From Lachnospiraceae bacterium UBA3774 (GTDB lineage: Bacteria; Bacillota; Clostridia; Lachnospirales; Lachnospiraceae): a stretch of DNA of 61,300 nt. The first letter of the stretch is position 1; each line of letters opens with the position of its first letter. A program made the translations under genes and the position numbers. The stretch lies in contig DFFO01000104.1 of NCBI GenBank assembly GCA_002369255.1, forward strand, positions 1 to 61,300, in the 5' to 3' direction. This document shows, piece after piece, positions 46,373 through 56,200 of the stretch. Below the pieces are notes generated by a model that saw only the letters and a program-made list of their open reading frames with translations, did not search any database and was not told the origin of the DNA.

Positions 46373-47194
46373 ATGGCAAGGAGAGATAAGAATATAGTAT
46401 CAAGCGCGGATCAGCGTATGCTCGTCTGCGAAAATCTGAGCTTTGCCGCCTCCGAAGCATACAAGCTCCTTCGCGCAAACCTCACTTTCGCATTGGCCGA
46501 CGTAGAAAAATCACCCATAGTCGGTATTACCAGTTCGACTCGCGGCGAGGCAAAGACCACTACCGCAATCAACCTCGCTTATACTATTGCGGAAACAGGA
46601 AAAAAAGTTCTTCTGGTTGACGGCGACATGCGTTTGCCTAATATCGCGAGAGTTTTACAGACAAAGAAGGCTCCCGGACTTTCAAATATCATCGCAGGTC
46701 TTAATACGATTGATGAGTGCGTACAGAATATCGGACTTCTGGAAAACTGGGACGTGCTTCCTTCGGGAGACATCCCTCCAAACCCTTCGGAGCTGCTAAA
46801 CTCTGAGTCAATGGTTGCTTTAATCGATAAGCTTCGTGAAGAATACGAGTTCGTCGTATTTGACCTTCCGCCCGTCGGTATCGTTTCCGACGCGCTTGTT
46901 GCAGCACAGAACATTGACGGTCTTGTTGTTGTCGCAAGACAGGATTATACCAGCAGAAAGGGCCTCGGACAGTGTATTTCACAGCTGAGTCCCTTAAAAG
47001 AAAAGGTTCTCGGCATCGTATTTACCGACGCCAGCAAGAACAACAAGAGCCGCTATTACAGAGCTGCCAAGTATAGGTACTCAAAGCATTACGGGTACAA
47101 TTACGGATACAGCTACGGTTATGCGAAGAGCCGCGCAAAAGCAAAGAAGTCGGCAAGCGACGAAAAAGAAGCCGCAGCGGAAAAAAGCGAGTAA
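46373..47194 (+). CDS. CpsD-type bacterial tyrosine kinase
   Basis: A 273-residue BY-kinase. The Walker A region reads ITSSTRGEAKTTTAINLA, in which the usual GEGK is GEAK. Walker A' is LLVDGDMRLPN and Walker B is FVVFDLPPVG. The C-terminal autophosphorylation cluster has ten tyrosines within about 24 residues (YYRAAKYRYSKHYGYNYGY). It phosphorylates itself and envelope enzymes to tune polysaccharide assembly, with activation by the CpsC partner and reversal by the CpsB phosphatase encoded next. Confidence 0.92.
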   Translation: MARRDKNIVSSADQRMLVCENLSFAASEAYKLLRANLTFALADVEKSPIVGITSSTRGEAKTTTAINLAYTIAETGKKVLLVDGDMRLPNIARVLQTKKAPGLSNIIAGLNTIDECVQNIGLLENWDVLPSGDIPPNPSELLNSESMVALIDKLREEYEFVVFDLPPVGIVSDALVAAQNIDGLVVVARQDYTSRKGLGQCISQLSPLKEKVLGIVFTDASKNNKSRYYRAAKYRYSKHYGYNYGYSYGYAKSRAKAKKSASDEKEAAAEKSE

Positions 47195-47227
47195 ATATTT
47201 TACTTAAGAATAACAGGAACATAGAAA

Positions 47228-47923
47228 GTGCTGGATTTTCATACTCATATACTTCCGGAAATTGATGACGGAAGCGCGTCCGTTAAGCAGAGTGAGGAAA
47301 TGCTCACTATGCTCAGCGGGCAACATGTTGATAAGATTGTTTTTACGCCGCACTTCTATGCGGAAGATGAAACTCCGGAATCATTTTTCCGCAGGCGTGA
47401 CGAGTCCTACCAAAAGATTCTTCCTTTGCTGAAGGAAAAGTTTGGGGATATTGATTTCAGACTGTCGGCGGAGGTCTGTTATTATATTGGAGTTTCCGCT
47501 CTTGAAAACATCGAACGTTTTTGCGTCGAGAAGACGCCCCTTTTTCTGCTGGAAATGCCAAGATGCAGATGGGACGCGGGAATGCTCTCTGAAATCACGT
47601 CTCTTGCCAGGCAGGAAAAAGTCATTGTAGTTCTGGTACATATTGACAGATACTTTGACTTCAATCCGTTAAAGACCTTTGAGGATCTTTCGCAAGAAGG
47701 CGTGCTCATGCAGGTTAATTGCGATTATCTTGCAAACAAAAAAAATAAGCGCCGTATCCGAAAGCTTTTTCGCAGAGGAATAATGAATTTTATCGGGACC
47801 GACTGTCATAACACTGACGATAGAAAACCAAACTACAAAGAAGCAGTGTTAAATCTTCAGAAATTGTTTGATGACGAGGCTTTCGGTATCCTTGGCTTTT
47901 ATGAAGAAGAGTTTTTTGATTAA
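47228..47923 (+). CDS. CpsB/YwqE-type PHP tyrosine phosphatase
   Basis: A 231-residue Mn-dependent phosphatase of the PHP fold. Metal ligands appear in LDFHTHILPEIDDGS at the N-terminus, FTPHFY, the VLVHIDRY segment, and FIGTDCHN near the C-terminus. It dephosphorylates the CpsD tyrosine cluster. The start is GTG with AGGAAC upstream, 33 bp after cpsD. The next gene starts inside its last 23 bases. Confidence 0.9.
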   Translation: MLDFHTHILPEIDDGSASVKQSEEMLTMLSGQHVDKIVFTPHFYAEDETPESFFRRRDESYQKILPLLKEKFGDIDFRLSAEVCYYIGVSALENIERFCVEKTPLFLLEMPRCRWDAGMLSEITSLARQEKVIVVLVHIDRYFDFNPLKTFEDLSQEGVLMQVNCDYLANKKNKRRIRKLFRRGIMNFIGTDCHNTDDRKPNYKEAVLNLQKLFDDEAFGILGFYEEEFFD

Positions 47924-48674
47924 AATAATAACCGCCGTTAGTCTTGCAATATTTGCTGTTTGTATTATAATATTATTTTTACAAAGCAAAGGATGCGGCG
48001 AAAGTGAGGGATACGAGGAAACTGTAGTTTATCCTTCGCTGCAGGAGTCTTCTTCCGAAACGGAGACGACGGATGAAGATATACCGTATGCAAGTCCCAT
48101 TGACTGGGAAGAACTTTGGCAAAAGAATACAGATATATATTCGTGGCTGTATATTCCCGGCACCGAGATCAGCTATCCGGTCGTGCAGAGCGATACGGAT
48201 GATACGTTTTATCTGACTCATGACGCCTACAAAAAAGAATACAAGGGCGGCTCCATTATGTCGGAGCACAGATATACCTCGAAAACCTTTGAAGATCCGG
48301 TCACGATATTATACGGTCATAAGATGAGATCCGGAGCTATGCTCGGAACTCTTCAGCCGACATATTCGGATGAAAAAAGCTTCAAGGAGCATCAGGAGAT
48401 AATTATTTATCTTCCGGACAAAGAGCTTCATTATCGTATATGGGCGACGACTCCATATGACAATTCTCATATTATGGCAAAATATGATTTTACAAACGGC
48501 CGGCATGTTCAGCTGTTTATAAATGAAATAAAAAGTATTCGCTCCATTGAGGGGCAACTTGACGAGACGATGGACGTTAATCTTAACGACAGATTTTTGG
48601 TGCTGAGCACCTGTCTTATGGGAAAGGTTAAGAACCGTTATCTCGTTATAGCGCGGCTTGAAGCCGTAGATTGA
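47901..48674 (+). CDS. Class B sortase
   Basis: A 257-residue transpeptidase with an N-terminal membrane helix (IKIITAVSLAIFAVCIIILF). Catalytic residues are His140 in ILYGHKM, Cys238 in LVLSTCL and Arg246 in NRYLVIARL. Class B enzymes of Clostridia attach proteins with (S/P)PxTG motifs to peptidoglycan; the next gene encodes a protein with SPQTG. ATG 47901 overlaps the phosphatase gene by 23 bases with no good ribosome binding site, so translation is probably coupled. Confidence 0.9.
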   Translation: MKKSFLIKIITAVSLAIFAVCIIILFLQSKGCGESEGYEETVVYPSLQESSSETETTDEDIPYASPIDWEELWQKNTDIYSWLYIPGTEISYPVVQSDTDDTFYLTHDAYKKEYKGGSIMSEHRYTSKTFEDPVTILYGHKMRSGAMLGTLQPTYSDEKSFKEHQEIIIYLPDKELHYRIWATTPYDNSHIMAKYDFTNGRHVQLFINEIKSIRSIEGQLDETMDVNLNDRFLVLSTCLMGKVKNRYLVIARLEAVD

Positions 48675-48685
48675 GAGGTAAGGAT

Positions 48686-49450
48686 ATGAAAAAGAAATTT
48701 GCAGCAGTAATTGCAGCAGTGCTTGTACTTGCAATGGCGCTTCCTGCATATGCGGCGAAGTTTGCTCCGAGCGTAGAGCAAAAAGAAGCTCCTTCTGTTG
48801 TTAAGCAGGAGAACGGCTCGGGAGTCATGGTTGACTTCATCGCTTATGACGCGCAGGGAAATGAAATTGACCTGTCCGATCTTGAGCTTGTCATCACTCC
48901 CTACAGCAAAAAGAACAGCGCTTCTTTCCAGGAGATCAAGGATGCGCTTAACAAAGCAAAGGGTGATATCGACGGCGCTTCCGACCTGACAGCTCTTGTT
49001 TCGACCCTTCAGCAGAAGGTTGACGAGCTTATCGCTGCCGATTCCAGCCTCAAAGGACTCAAGGCTGAGGATCTGGTTGTCTGCGATCTGTTCAACGTAT
49101 CGTTCTTAAGAAACGGAAGCGAGTATGTTTCACTTGCTGATGCCGGAGTAAGTTCATTAAAGCTGGTTCTTTCCTGTGACGGACTTAATATCGCTCTTGC
49201 GTCAGATGGAAGCGGAGCATGGAAGATCGTTGACGGAACAGAACTTTCCGGCGGCAATCTGACTCTGACGATTGACGGCTCCTGCCCTATCATAGCATTT
49301 GTAAGAGAAGGAACGCCTGAAGGCGGCGGACAGACTTCTCCTCAGACCGGCTACGAATCAAATACTGGTATCATCGTTTCAATTGCTCTTTGCGCTGCAG
49401 TTGCAGGTATTATCGGAGCATGCATGATCGTTGATAAGAAGAGAGCATAA
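48686..49450 (+). CDS. Sortase-anchored surface protein with SPQTG motif
   Basis: A 254-residue exported protein. A signal peptide (MKKKFAAVIAAVLVLAMALPAYA) precedes a domain I do not recognise. The C-terminus carries SPQTG at 218-222, a hydrophobic helix (IIVSIALCAAVAGIIGACMI) and the basic tail DKKRA, a complete cell-wall sorting signal. Adjacency to the class B sortase indicates a dedicated enzyme-substrate pair. It lies within the capsule control genes and may help hold the polysaccharide machinery or display a sensor domain; that role is speculative. Confidence 0.85.
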   Translation: MKKKFAAVIAAVLVLAMALPAYAAKFAPSVEQKEAPSVVKQENGSGVMVDFIAYDAQGNEIDLSDLELVITPYSKKNSASFQEIKDALNKAKGDIDGASDLTALVSTLQQKVDELIAADSSLKGLKAEDLVVCDLFNVSFLRNGSEYVSLADAGVSSLKLVLSCDGLNIALASDGSGAWKIVDGTELSGGNLTLTIDGSCPIIAFVREGTPEGGGQTSPQTGYESNTGIIVSIALCAAVAGIIGACMIVDKKRA

Positions 49451-49452
49451 GC

Positions 49453-50502
49453 TTGCATTCGCATTCACACAGACACAGAAAACATAATAGAAAACGTAAA
49501 ACAAAACGCAACATAAATAATATCCTTAAAATATGCGCAGTAGTCGCCGTTGTCGTCGCAGTGGTTTTCCTCTTGAAATTTATAGGAGATTACAACTATG
49601 ACAGCGACGGCGCGGCTGCGTCGGAAGAAGAGGATGATGACGATGATGGGCAGATTTCGTTTTTTAACGGTCGTGCCTATCGTTTGCGTGATGATGTCGA
49701 AACAGTTCTGCTGATCGGTATTGATAAGTATATGGACGAGATAAACGTTCCGGACGATTCCTATATCAATTCACTGCAGGCTGATTTTGACGTACTTTTA
49801 ATTATTGATAAAACCAACAGAAAATACGATCTGTTGCAGATAAGCCGCGACACCATGGTCCCTGTCAGAGAACTTGGACTCAACGGCGTGGTCGTCGAGA
49901 CTAAAATTGAGCAGCTTGCCCTTTCGCATACTTACGGAAACGGAGGGAAGGAAAGCTGCCGAAACACCGTAAAATCAGTCGAGCAGCTTCTTTTCGGAGT
50001 CGGTATCGACCATTATATCGCATTTACCATGGACGTTATCCCGGAGGTAAATGACGCGGCCGGCGGAGTAAAAGTTTTGATAGAAGATGACTTCTCGTCG
50101 GTCGATCCGTCGCTTGTTATCGGCGAGGAGGTAGTGTTGAACGGAGAACAGGCTCTTGAATTTGTCAGAGCAAGAGGTTCAATGAGCGACCCTACGAATA
50201 CTGCGCGAATGAAGAGACATCGCGTATATATGGACGGCCTGATGGATGCGGCCGCAAAAAAAATGGAAGCAAATTCGTCCTGGGCGGCGAAAACCGTTCT
50301 GAACGTTTGGGATTATATAACTTCAGATCTCCTTTCCGGAGGTCTGAGCGATCTGGCCGAATTACTGGTCAAGTATGAAAGAGGAGATATCCTTACAATA
50401 AAGGGAGAAACTCAGACGCGTGAGTTTGTCGAGTTTTATCCGGATGAAGATGCGCTCAAAGCGCAGGTGATAGATCTCTTTTACAAGCCTGTTGCGGAAT
50501 AA
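49453..50502 (+). CDS. LytR-CpsA-Psr family glycopolymer transferase
   Basis: A 349-residue membrane-anchored protein. A His/Arg/Lys-rich cytosolic tail (HSHSHRHRKHNRKRKTKRN) precedes one membrane helix (ICAVVAVVVAVVFLLKFIG). An acidic spacer and an LCP domain follow, with DVLLIIDKTNRKYDLLQISR and FVRARGSMSDPTNTARMKRH, which contain the conserved Asp and Arg residues binding lipid pyrophosphate and metal. LCP enzymes transfer polysaccharide from undecaprenyl carriers to peptidoglycan. The start appears to be TTG two bases after the sortase substrate gene. Confidence 0.88.
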   Translation: MHSHSHRHRKHNRKRKTKRNINNILKICAVVAVVVAVVFLLKFIGDYNYDSDGAAASEEEDDDDDGQISFFNGRAYRLRDDVETVLLIGIDKYMDEINVPDDSYINSLQADFDVLLIIDKTNRKYDLLQISRDTMVPVRELGLNGVVVETKIEQLALSHTYGNGGKESCRNTVKSVEQLLFGVGIDHYIAFTMDVIPEVNDAAGGVKVLIEDDFSSVDPSLVIGEEVVLNGEQALEFVRARGSMSDPTNTARMKRHRVYMDGLMDAAAKKMEANSSWAAKTVLNVWDYITSDLLSGGLSDLAELLVKYERGDILTIKGETQTREFVEFYPDEDALKAQVIDLFYKPVAE

Positions 50503-50561
50503 GTGGTTTCTGACAGGTTGCACCGATTTTTACCGATCAGCCGCAAAAAAGGACAGGGGTT

Positions 50562-52508
50562 ATGAACAAAAATAACTTTACAATATCACACACTCGTTGG
50601 CTGCTCGTCATATATGATCTGATTATATGGGTAGTTATTTCCGGACTGCTCTTTTATTTCCACCCTTCGGGCTCTGAAGATCTGACGCCTGGTCTTACCG
50701 CCTTTTGGATGACGCTCGGAGCTGTAGATATCTTATTGTTCAGAATTTTATTTTCAGTTTACAAGCAAGTATGGCGATATGGCGGTATCGGCGCCTATTT
50801 CCGTCTCATATCCGCGGATATTGTCAGCGGAATCATTTTTATTTTCATAGGAAAGTTCCTGTCGTTGGTTTTTGAGAACATCTGCTTTATCCGTATGCTC
50901 CTTGCGGCATGTATGATCGGAATGAATCTGCTCCTTGCTGTAATAATGAGAATGTGCTATTACCTGGTTTACCGCAGATCGGGAAACAGCGGAACGTTCG
51001 GCAATATCATGAGAGGTACGCTCAGAATCTTCGGGCATCTTTCCGTTCAGGCCGATACTCTCGAAGCTCAGGAAAGAGAGAGAAACAAAAAGCGTCTTGC
51101 GATAGTCGGTGCCGGAAGGGTCGGGACGGCTCTTGCCGAGGAGCTTATATCAAATTCCATGTCGGGATACAATCCCATCTGTTTCATTGAAAACGATTAT
51201 TCAAAAATCGGCAGACGTCTTTTGGGCATACCGATCATATATGAAAAAACGCTTACCAAAGAGGATTTTGCAAATATGCAGGTAGAGGAGATAATCCTTG
51301 CGGTTCCGGACGCCTCATTTGAAGCAAAACAGGCTCTTTACGGTTATTACAAGGATTTCGGCGTTCCCGTAAAAATATATGACTACCCCTTTGGAGAGGG
51401 CGATGGTTCAGGCAACAGGGCGATCCGCGATTTTACGATTGAAGAATTGCTTGCAAGAAAACCGGTAAAGCTTGAAGACGAACGGCTCATCAATTATTAC
51501 AAAGACAAGGTAGTATTGGTGACAGGCGGAGGCGGCTCTATCGGAAGCGAGCTTTCAAGGCAGATCGCTTCTATGGGAGTGAAAAAGCTTATTATCCTTG
51601 ATATTGCCGAAAATACCACCTATGAGCTGCAGCAGGATTTGAGGATGGAATACGGAGATTCACTGGATCTTTCTGTTGAAATAGTATCTGTTTGTGACAA
51701 GGAACAGCTTGAGGTGGTCTTCAGGAAATACCGCCCGCAGATAATACTGCACGCTGCGGCGCACAAGCATGTCCCGCTTATGGAACACAACTGCGTCGAG
51801 TGCGTCAAGAACAACGTCTTCGGAACCTTAAACGTTATCAGGCTTGCAATGGAATATAAATGCGAGCATTTCATACTTGTCTCGACCGACAAGGCGGTAA
51901 ATCCCACCAATATTATGGGAGCGACTAAGAGAATATGCGAGCTTATGCTCCACGTTGCGGCAAAAAGCGAAGGAAACGAAACCGTTTTTTCCGCGACGCG
52001 CTTCGGAAACGTGCTCGGATCAGCCGGATCGGTTGTCCCTCTCTTTAAAAAGCAGATTGCAAAGGGCGGACCGGTGACCATTACCGACAAAAACATCACG
52101 AGATACTTTATGACGATCCCTGAGGCGAGTCAGCTCGTTCTGACGTCGGGAGCAATGGCGAAAAACGGGGAACTCTTTGTTCTTGATATGGGAAAACCCG
52201 TCAGGATATATGATTTGGCTGAAAACATGATCAAGCTTTCGGGGCTGAAGCCCGGAGTTGACATCGAGATAGTGGAAACCGGACTCAGACCCGGTGAAAA
52301 GCTTTACGAGGAGCTCCTTATCACGGGAGTAAAACAGGGAAAGACAGAAAACGAGCTGATCTTTGTCGAGGAAGATGATCCGCTTCCCGAGGATGAGTTA
52401 AACAGAAGACTTACGCTGTTGGAAGAAACGGTTGACGCTCTCGACGACGAGGGAATAAAAAATATAATGCCGAAGATCGTGCCTACATATTCGAGGCGAC
52501 AGGCGTGA
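50562..52508 (+). CDS. CapD/FlaA1-type nucleotide-sugar 4,6-dehydratase, membrane-bound
   Basis: A 648-residue enzyme. About four membrane helices occupy residues 10-130. Two Rossmann domains follow, with GAGRVGTALAEEL near 188 and VTGGGGSIGSELSRQIAS near 322. STDKAVNPTNIMGATKR is the PglF/CapD active-site segment in which Met replaces the usual Tyr. The family converts UDP-GlcNAc to a 4-keto-6-deoxy sugar for bacillosamine or capsule synthesis. It closes the envelope operon and is followed by a terminator. Confidence 0.92.
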   Translation: MNKNNFTISHTRWLLVIYDLIIWVVISGLLFYFHPSGSEDLTPGLTAFWMTLGAVDILLFRILFSVYKQVWRYGGIGAYFRLISADIVSGIIFIFIGKFLSLVFENICFIRMLLAACMIGMNLLLAVIMRMCYYLVYRRSGNSGTFGNIMRGTLRIFGHLSVQADTLEAQERERNKKRLAIVGAGRVGTALAEELISNSMSGYNPICFIENDYSKIGRRLLGIPIIYEKTLTKEDFANMQVEEIILAVPDASFEAKQALYGYYKDFGVPVKIYDYPFGEGDGSGNRAIRDFTIEELLARKPVKLEDERLINYYKDKVVLVTGGGGSIGSELSRQIASMGVKKLIILDIAENTTYELQQDLRMEYGDSLDLSVEIVSVCDKEQLEVVFRKYRPQIILHAAAHKHVPLMEHNCVECVKNNVFGTLNVIRLAMEYKCEHFILVSTDKAVNPTNIMGATKRICELMLHVAAKSEGNETVFSATRFGNVLGSAGSVVPLFKKQIAKGGPVTITDKNITRYFMTIPEASQLVLTSGAMAKNGELFVLDMGKPVRIYDLAENMIKLSGLKPGVDIEIVETGLRPGEKLYEELLITGVKQGKTENELIFVEEDDPLPEDELNRRLTLLEETVDALDDEGIKNIMPKIVPTYSRRQA

Positions 52509-52523
52509 TCGGGTTTTATGACG

Positions 52524-52547
52524 GCGGGCAGTGATTGCCCGCTTTTT
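52524..52547 (+). terminator. Intrinsic terminator of the envelope operon, overlapping the next gene's leader
   Basis: GCGGGCA (52524-52530), loop GTGAT, TGCCCGC (52536-52542), then TTTTT. It ends seven bases before the ATG of the S24/S26 gene, and the alternative GTG start at 52531 lies in its loop. Confidence 0.8.
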
Positions 52548-52554
52548 AAGCTGT

Positions 52555-53022
52555 ATGGACGAGATATTAAAGGAACAGTCAAATATCGATCGCGGTGTGG
52601 ACGAGTGGGTGGCCCGGATAAAACAGGGGGTTGCCGCGGAGCTGATCGTACATCCGAAGGGAACAAGCATGCTGCCTCTTATTCGCGGCGGAAAAGACAG
52701 CGTTATAGTATTGCCTCTCGACAGACCGCTTAAAAAAGGGGATGTTATTCTTTTTCGCAGACATGACGGCAAAAACGTAATGCACCGGGTCTTAAAGCTT
52801 GACGGTGAGATGGTCACTACGTTCGGAGACGGAAGCGTACGCCCGGACGATCCGATCAAAAAAGAGGCTGTCCTCGGTCTTGCGGTAATGCTTCTTAAAG
52901 ACGGCAAGACAAAGAAACTTGATACCGCGCTTTCGCGCCTGTACGGAAGGATCCACCAAAGACTGTTCCCGGTCAGAAGGATTGCCGGCAGTTTTAAAAG
53001 AAAAATCAAGTCATTTCTTTAA
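52555..53022 (+). CDS. S24/S26 (signal peptidase I-like) protein
   Basis: A 155-residue protein (163 from GTG 52531). It has the Ser motif HPKGTSMLPLI, then DRPLKKGDVILFRRHDGKNVMHRV and TFGDGSVRPDDPI, as in S24/S26 peptidases. No membrane helix is seen at either end, unlike true signal peptidases. Such proteins often lie in polysaccharide or RiPP clusters, with unknown targets. No ribosome binding site stands before ATG 52555, and a terminator precedes it, so expression may depend on read-through or be low. Confidence 0.7.
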   Translation: MDEILKEQSNIDRGVDEWVARIKQGVAAELIVHPKGTSMLPLIRGGKDSVIVLPLDRPLKKGDVILFRRHDGKNVMHRVLKLDGEMVTTFGDGSVRPDDPIKKEAVLGLAVMLLKDGKTKKLDTALSRLYGRIHQRLFPVRRIAGSFKRKIKSFL

Positions 53023-53109
53023 TAATCTAATCAGTTTCATGAAAAAAATTTCATTTCAGAAAATGTTATGTTTTTTATGAAGGAATATTATATTTTTTTG
53101 CATAAAATA

Positions 53110-53137
53110 TTGAATTATTTCATTACAGTGATAAAAT
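53110..53137 (+). promoter_or_regulatory. Probable promoter of the beta-helix surface gene
   Basis: TTGAAT (53110-53115), 16 bases, TAAAAT (53132-53137), in a very AT-rich gap (53023-53237). No other signal is clear there. Confidence 0.45.
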
Positions 53138-53237
53138 CATTAAATAGAGACAGTATCATTTTTTGGATAAAAAGCCGTGTTGCGGAAAGTCATTCCGTTT
53201 CCCGGCGCGAGAATTACATAGGGAGAATACAGCCATT

Positions 53238-56200
53238 ATGAAAAAATTAAGAAAACTTTTCGCTATGCTGGTTTCATTTGCGATGGTTATCGGCACGCTG
53301 ACGGTGACGGCAGTGGCACAGGAATATCCGGTTTATATCGGTGATACCGGATATGACACCATCCAGGACGCTGTTGCTGCGCTCAGCAGCGACGGTCAGA
53401 CCATCAGAGTGAGCGAGGCATTTACCGACACGGGCTCTTCTCAGGCGCTCACCGGAACGAATTATTCCTTTACCGTTGACCTTGGCGGAAAGACCTTTAC
53501 GGGAGCCAGAGCATTTGCTCCTACCGGAGTAACGGTCACGCTTAAAAACGGAACCATAACTTCTACCAATAATACTGCCGGATGCGCAGTTCGTGCTACA
53601 AGCGGAGCTGTAGTAACCCTCGGGGAAGGGCTTCTTATTACAGGCTGCTCAAGCTCAAACAGCTACGGCTGCATACAGGGTTCGGCATCCACTATTACTG
53701 TTGACGGAGCGGTTCTTGAGAACTCGCTGAACACTTCAAACAATGCGAGAACTATCTATCTCGGAAGCAACAGTACGCTCAATATTGTATCAGGTACCGT
53801 TAAGATCACCGCATATGCATATCAGGGCACGATAAACGTCAGCGGAGGCTTTGTCGGAGCGAACATGCTCACTAAAGCCTCAGGCGGAAACATCGTTGTT
53901 ACCGGCGGCTATTTCGGTGCAAATCCTTCCGGACATTATTCATCTGCTTACGAGTGGGTTGAAGATAATACCTACGAGGGATATGCCGGTTATATCAGAG
54001 AAAAATCGGTAGTAACGAACGTTGCGGAAATAACAGATACCGGAGTGCAGTATGCAGCGATCGAAAATGCCATCGCGGCTCTTTCTGCAGACGGCCAGAC
54101 TATAAAACTGCTTAATACTTTTGATACGGCGACTGATATCACTATTGCTTCCGCTCCTTACGCGTTCACGCTTGACCTTGGAGGCTTTGTGCTTACAGGA
54201 GAGGCAAACGGCAGCAGCTCGGCGATTTCCGTAACAGGATCCACCGTAACAATAGTAAACGGAACAATAAATGTTAACAAAGGCAATGCAAACCGTGCAG
54301 GCGTAAGCCCCGGAGCAAATGCAAAAGTCACTCTCGGAAGCGGGCTTACGATAAACGGCACAAGCACCAAGAGCAACGGCTACGGAATCACGGGTACCGG
54401 AGCTGCTACGGCAGAGCTTACGGTAGACGGCGCGGTGATTAACGGAGTTGATTCTCAGTCTCGCAGCGTTTATGTTGCCAACGGAGGAAAACTCAATATC
54501 AATTCCGGATATATAAACGGAGATATATACACTTACAACGGAACTACTATTATCACGGACGGCTATTTCCTGGGCTCCGTTACCAGAGGAGGCTCCGGCA
54601 ACGTGACCGCATCCGGCGGATACTATGGCAACAACAGCGTAGCTGCGATGGTTGCTGCAGGATATGAGCTTGCGGATAACGATACCGATTCTGCTGAGGA
54701 TTATCCTTACTGCATAAAAGTTGAAGTTATCGAAGGTACGCCTACGGCTACGGTTTGTGTAAACGGCGGTGAGGCAGTTGACTACAAGTCCATCGACGCG
54801 GCTCTCGCAGACGCGGTAAGCGCCGGAGCGGCTACAGTAGTTATTACGTTAAATGAAGACGCCACTGCAAGCGGCGGAACCTCATCGAGCCAGTATATAT
54901 TCGGAAGCGGAGCTGATATCACGCTTAATCTCGGCGGAAATACTCTGACAAGAGACAACGCGACCGGAGTAAGACTGTTCAGACTCAACGACGGCGCAAA
55001 GATGACCATTACCGGCGGAACCGTTCAAGGAAACGGAACCGCATATATTGCCGCAAACGGAGCATTTGCTTACGTAAACGAGGGAAGTACCCTTACTCTG
55101 AACGGCACCACGATCTCCGGCTTTAAGGCGGGAACCAATGCTTCCGGCACGCAGAGAAGCTCGGGAGCGATTCACGTTGTTAATAACGGCAGTGTTCTTA
55201 ATATGATAAGTTCCGTTATCACCGGATGCAGCGCAGACGACAAGGGCGGAGCAGTTACGGTTGCTTCGACCTGTACTTTGAATATGGACGCGAGCAGCCG
55301 CATTACGGATTGTACCGCCAAATACGGCGGAGCCGTTTATATTGATTCCAATGCAGACACCCACGCAAGCGGAACTGCAAATATCAATGGAACGATCGAG
55401 AACTGCGCTTCGACCGACGAAAGCAGCGCAGCGCCTGTTTACAGCAACGGATTTGCGTTTATAAATGAAGTGCTGACCACGAGCGGAATCGTATATCAGT
55501 CTCGCAGCGCGGCTAAGATCTTCAGCGCAGGACTTGTTCTTGAAAGCGATTTCACATTTAATATTACAGCGCTTGCAGCTCTTGCTGAGGAAGATGCTTC
55601 TGCCGCTCCAAAGCTTGCTGCTGTTTTTGAAGGAACAAAATCCCTGATTGAGGGAACTGCTTCAGGCGGCGGATATTACAATTATACGTATCCCGGAATT
55701 ACCGCAAACAAGCTTGCGGATCAGATCAGTTTTTCAGTTACTCTTTCGGGAGATACCGATATTTCCGCAACGAAAGATTATTCGGTAGTTGAGTACTGCA
55801 ACGATCTTTATGCCGCAGATCCTGACAATTCAGTCCAGAATACGCTTCTTGCAAATACGCTCAAATACGGCAGCGAAGTTCAGAAGTACTGGGGCGAGGG
55901 GACGGCATTTGAAGTACCGGAAAACATTGCCGCATATATTCTGAACGACAAGCCTACTGCCGCGCAGAATGCCAAAAAGACATCTCTGGCGCCGGTTGAT
56001 TTGAGTAATTACAAGATCAAGGCCGCGTCTTTGAATATCAACGACAAAGCGAGAATATTCTTCAATATATTCTCGACGGATCAGAATGCTACAGTATCCG
56101 TCACAAAGAACGGCAGCCAGGTAGGTACGTTCGTTGTTTCCGAACTGATCACTACAAGTGAAAGTTCGGTTTACAGATTGGAACTTGACAGAATCACAGC

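Noticed and set aside
53163..53237. Longer start of the beta-helix protein
   Set aside because: The extra 25 codons precede a perfect signal peptide and would bury it; the ribosome binding site favours ATG 53238.
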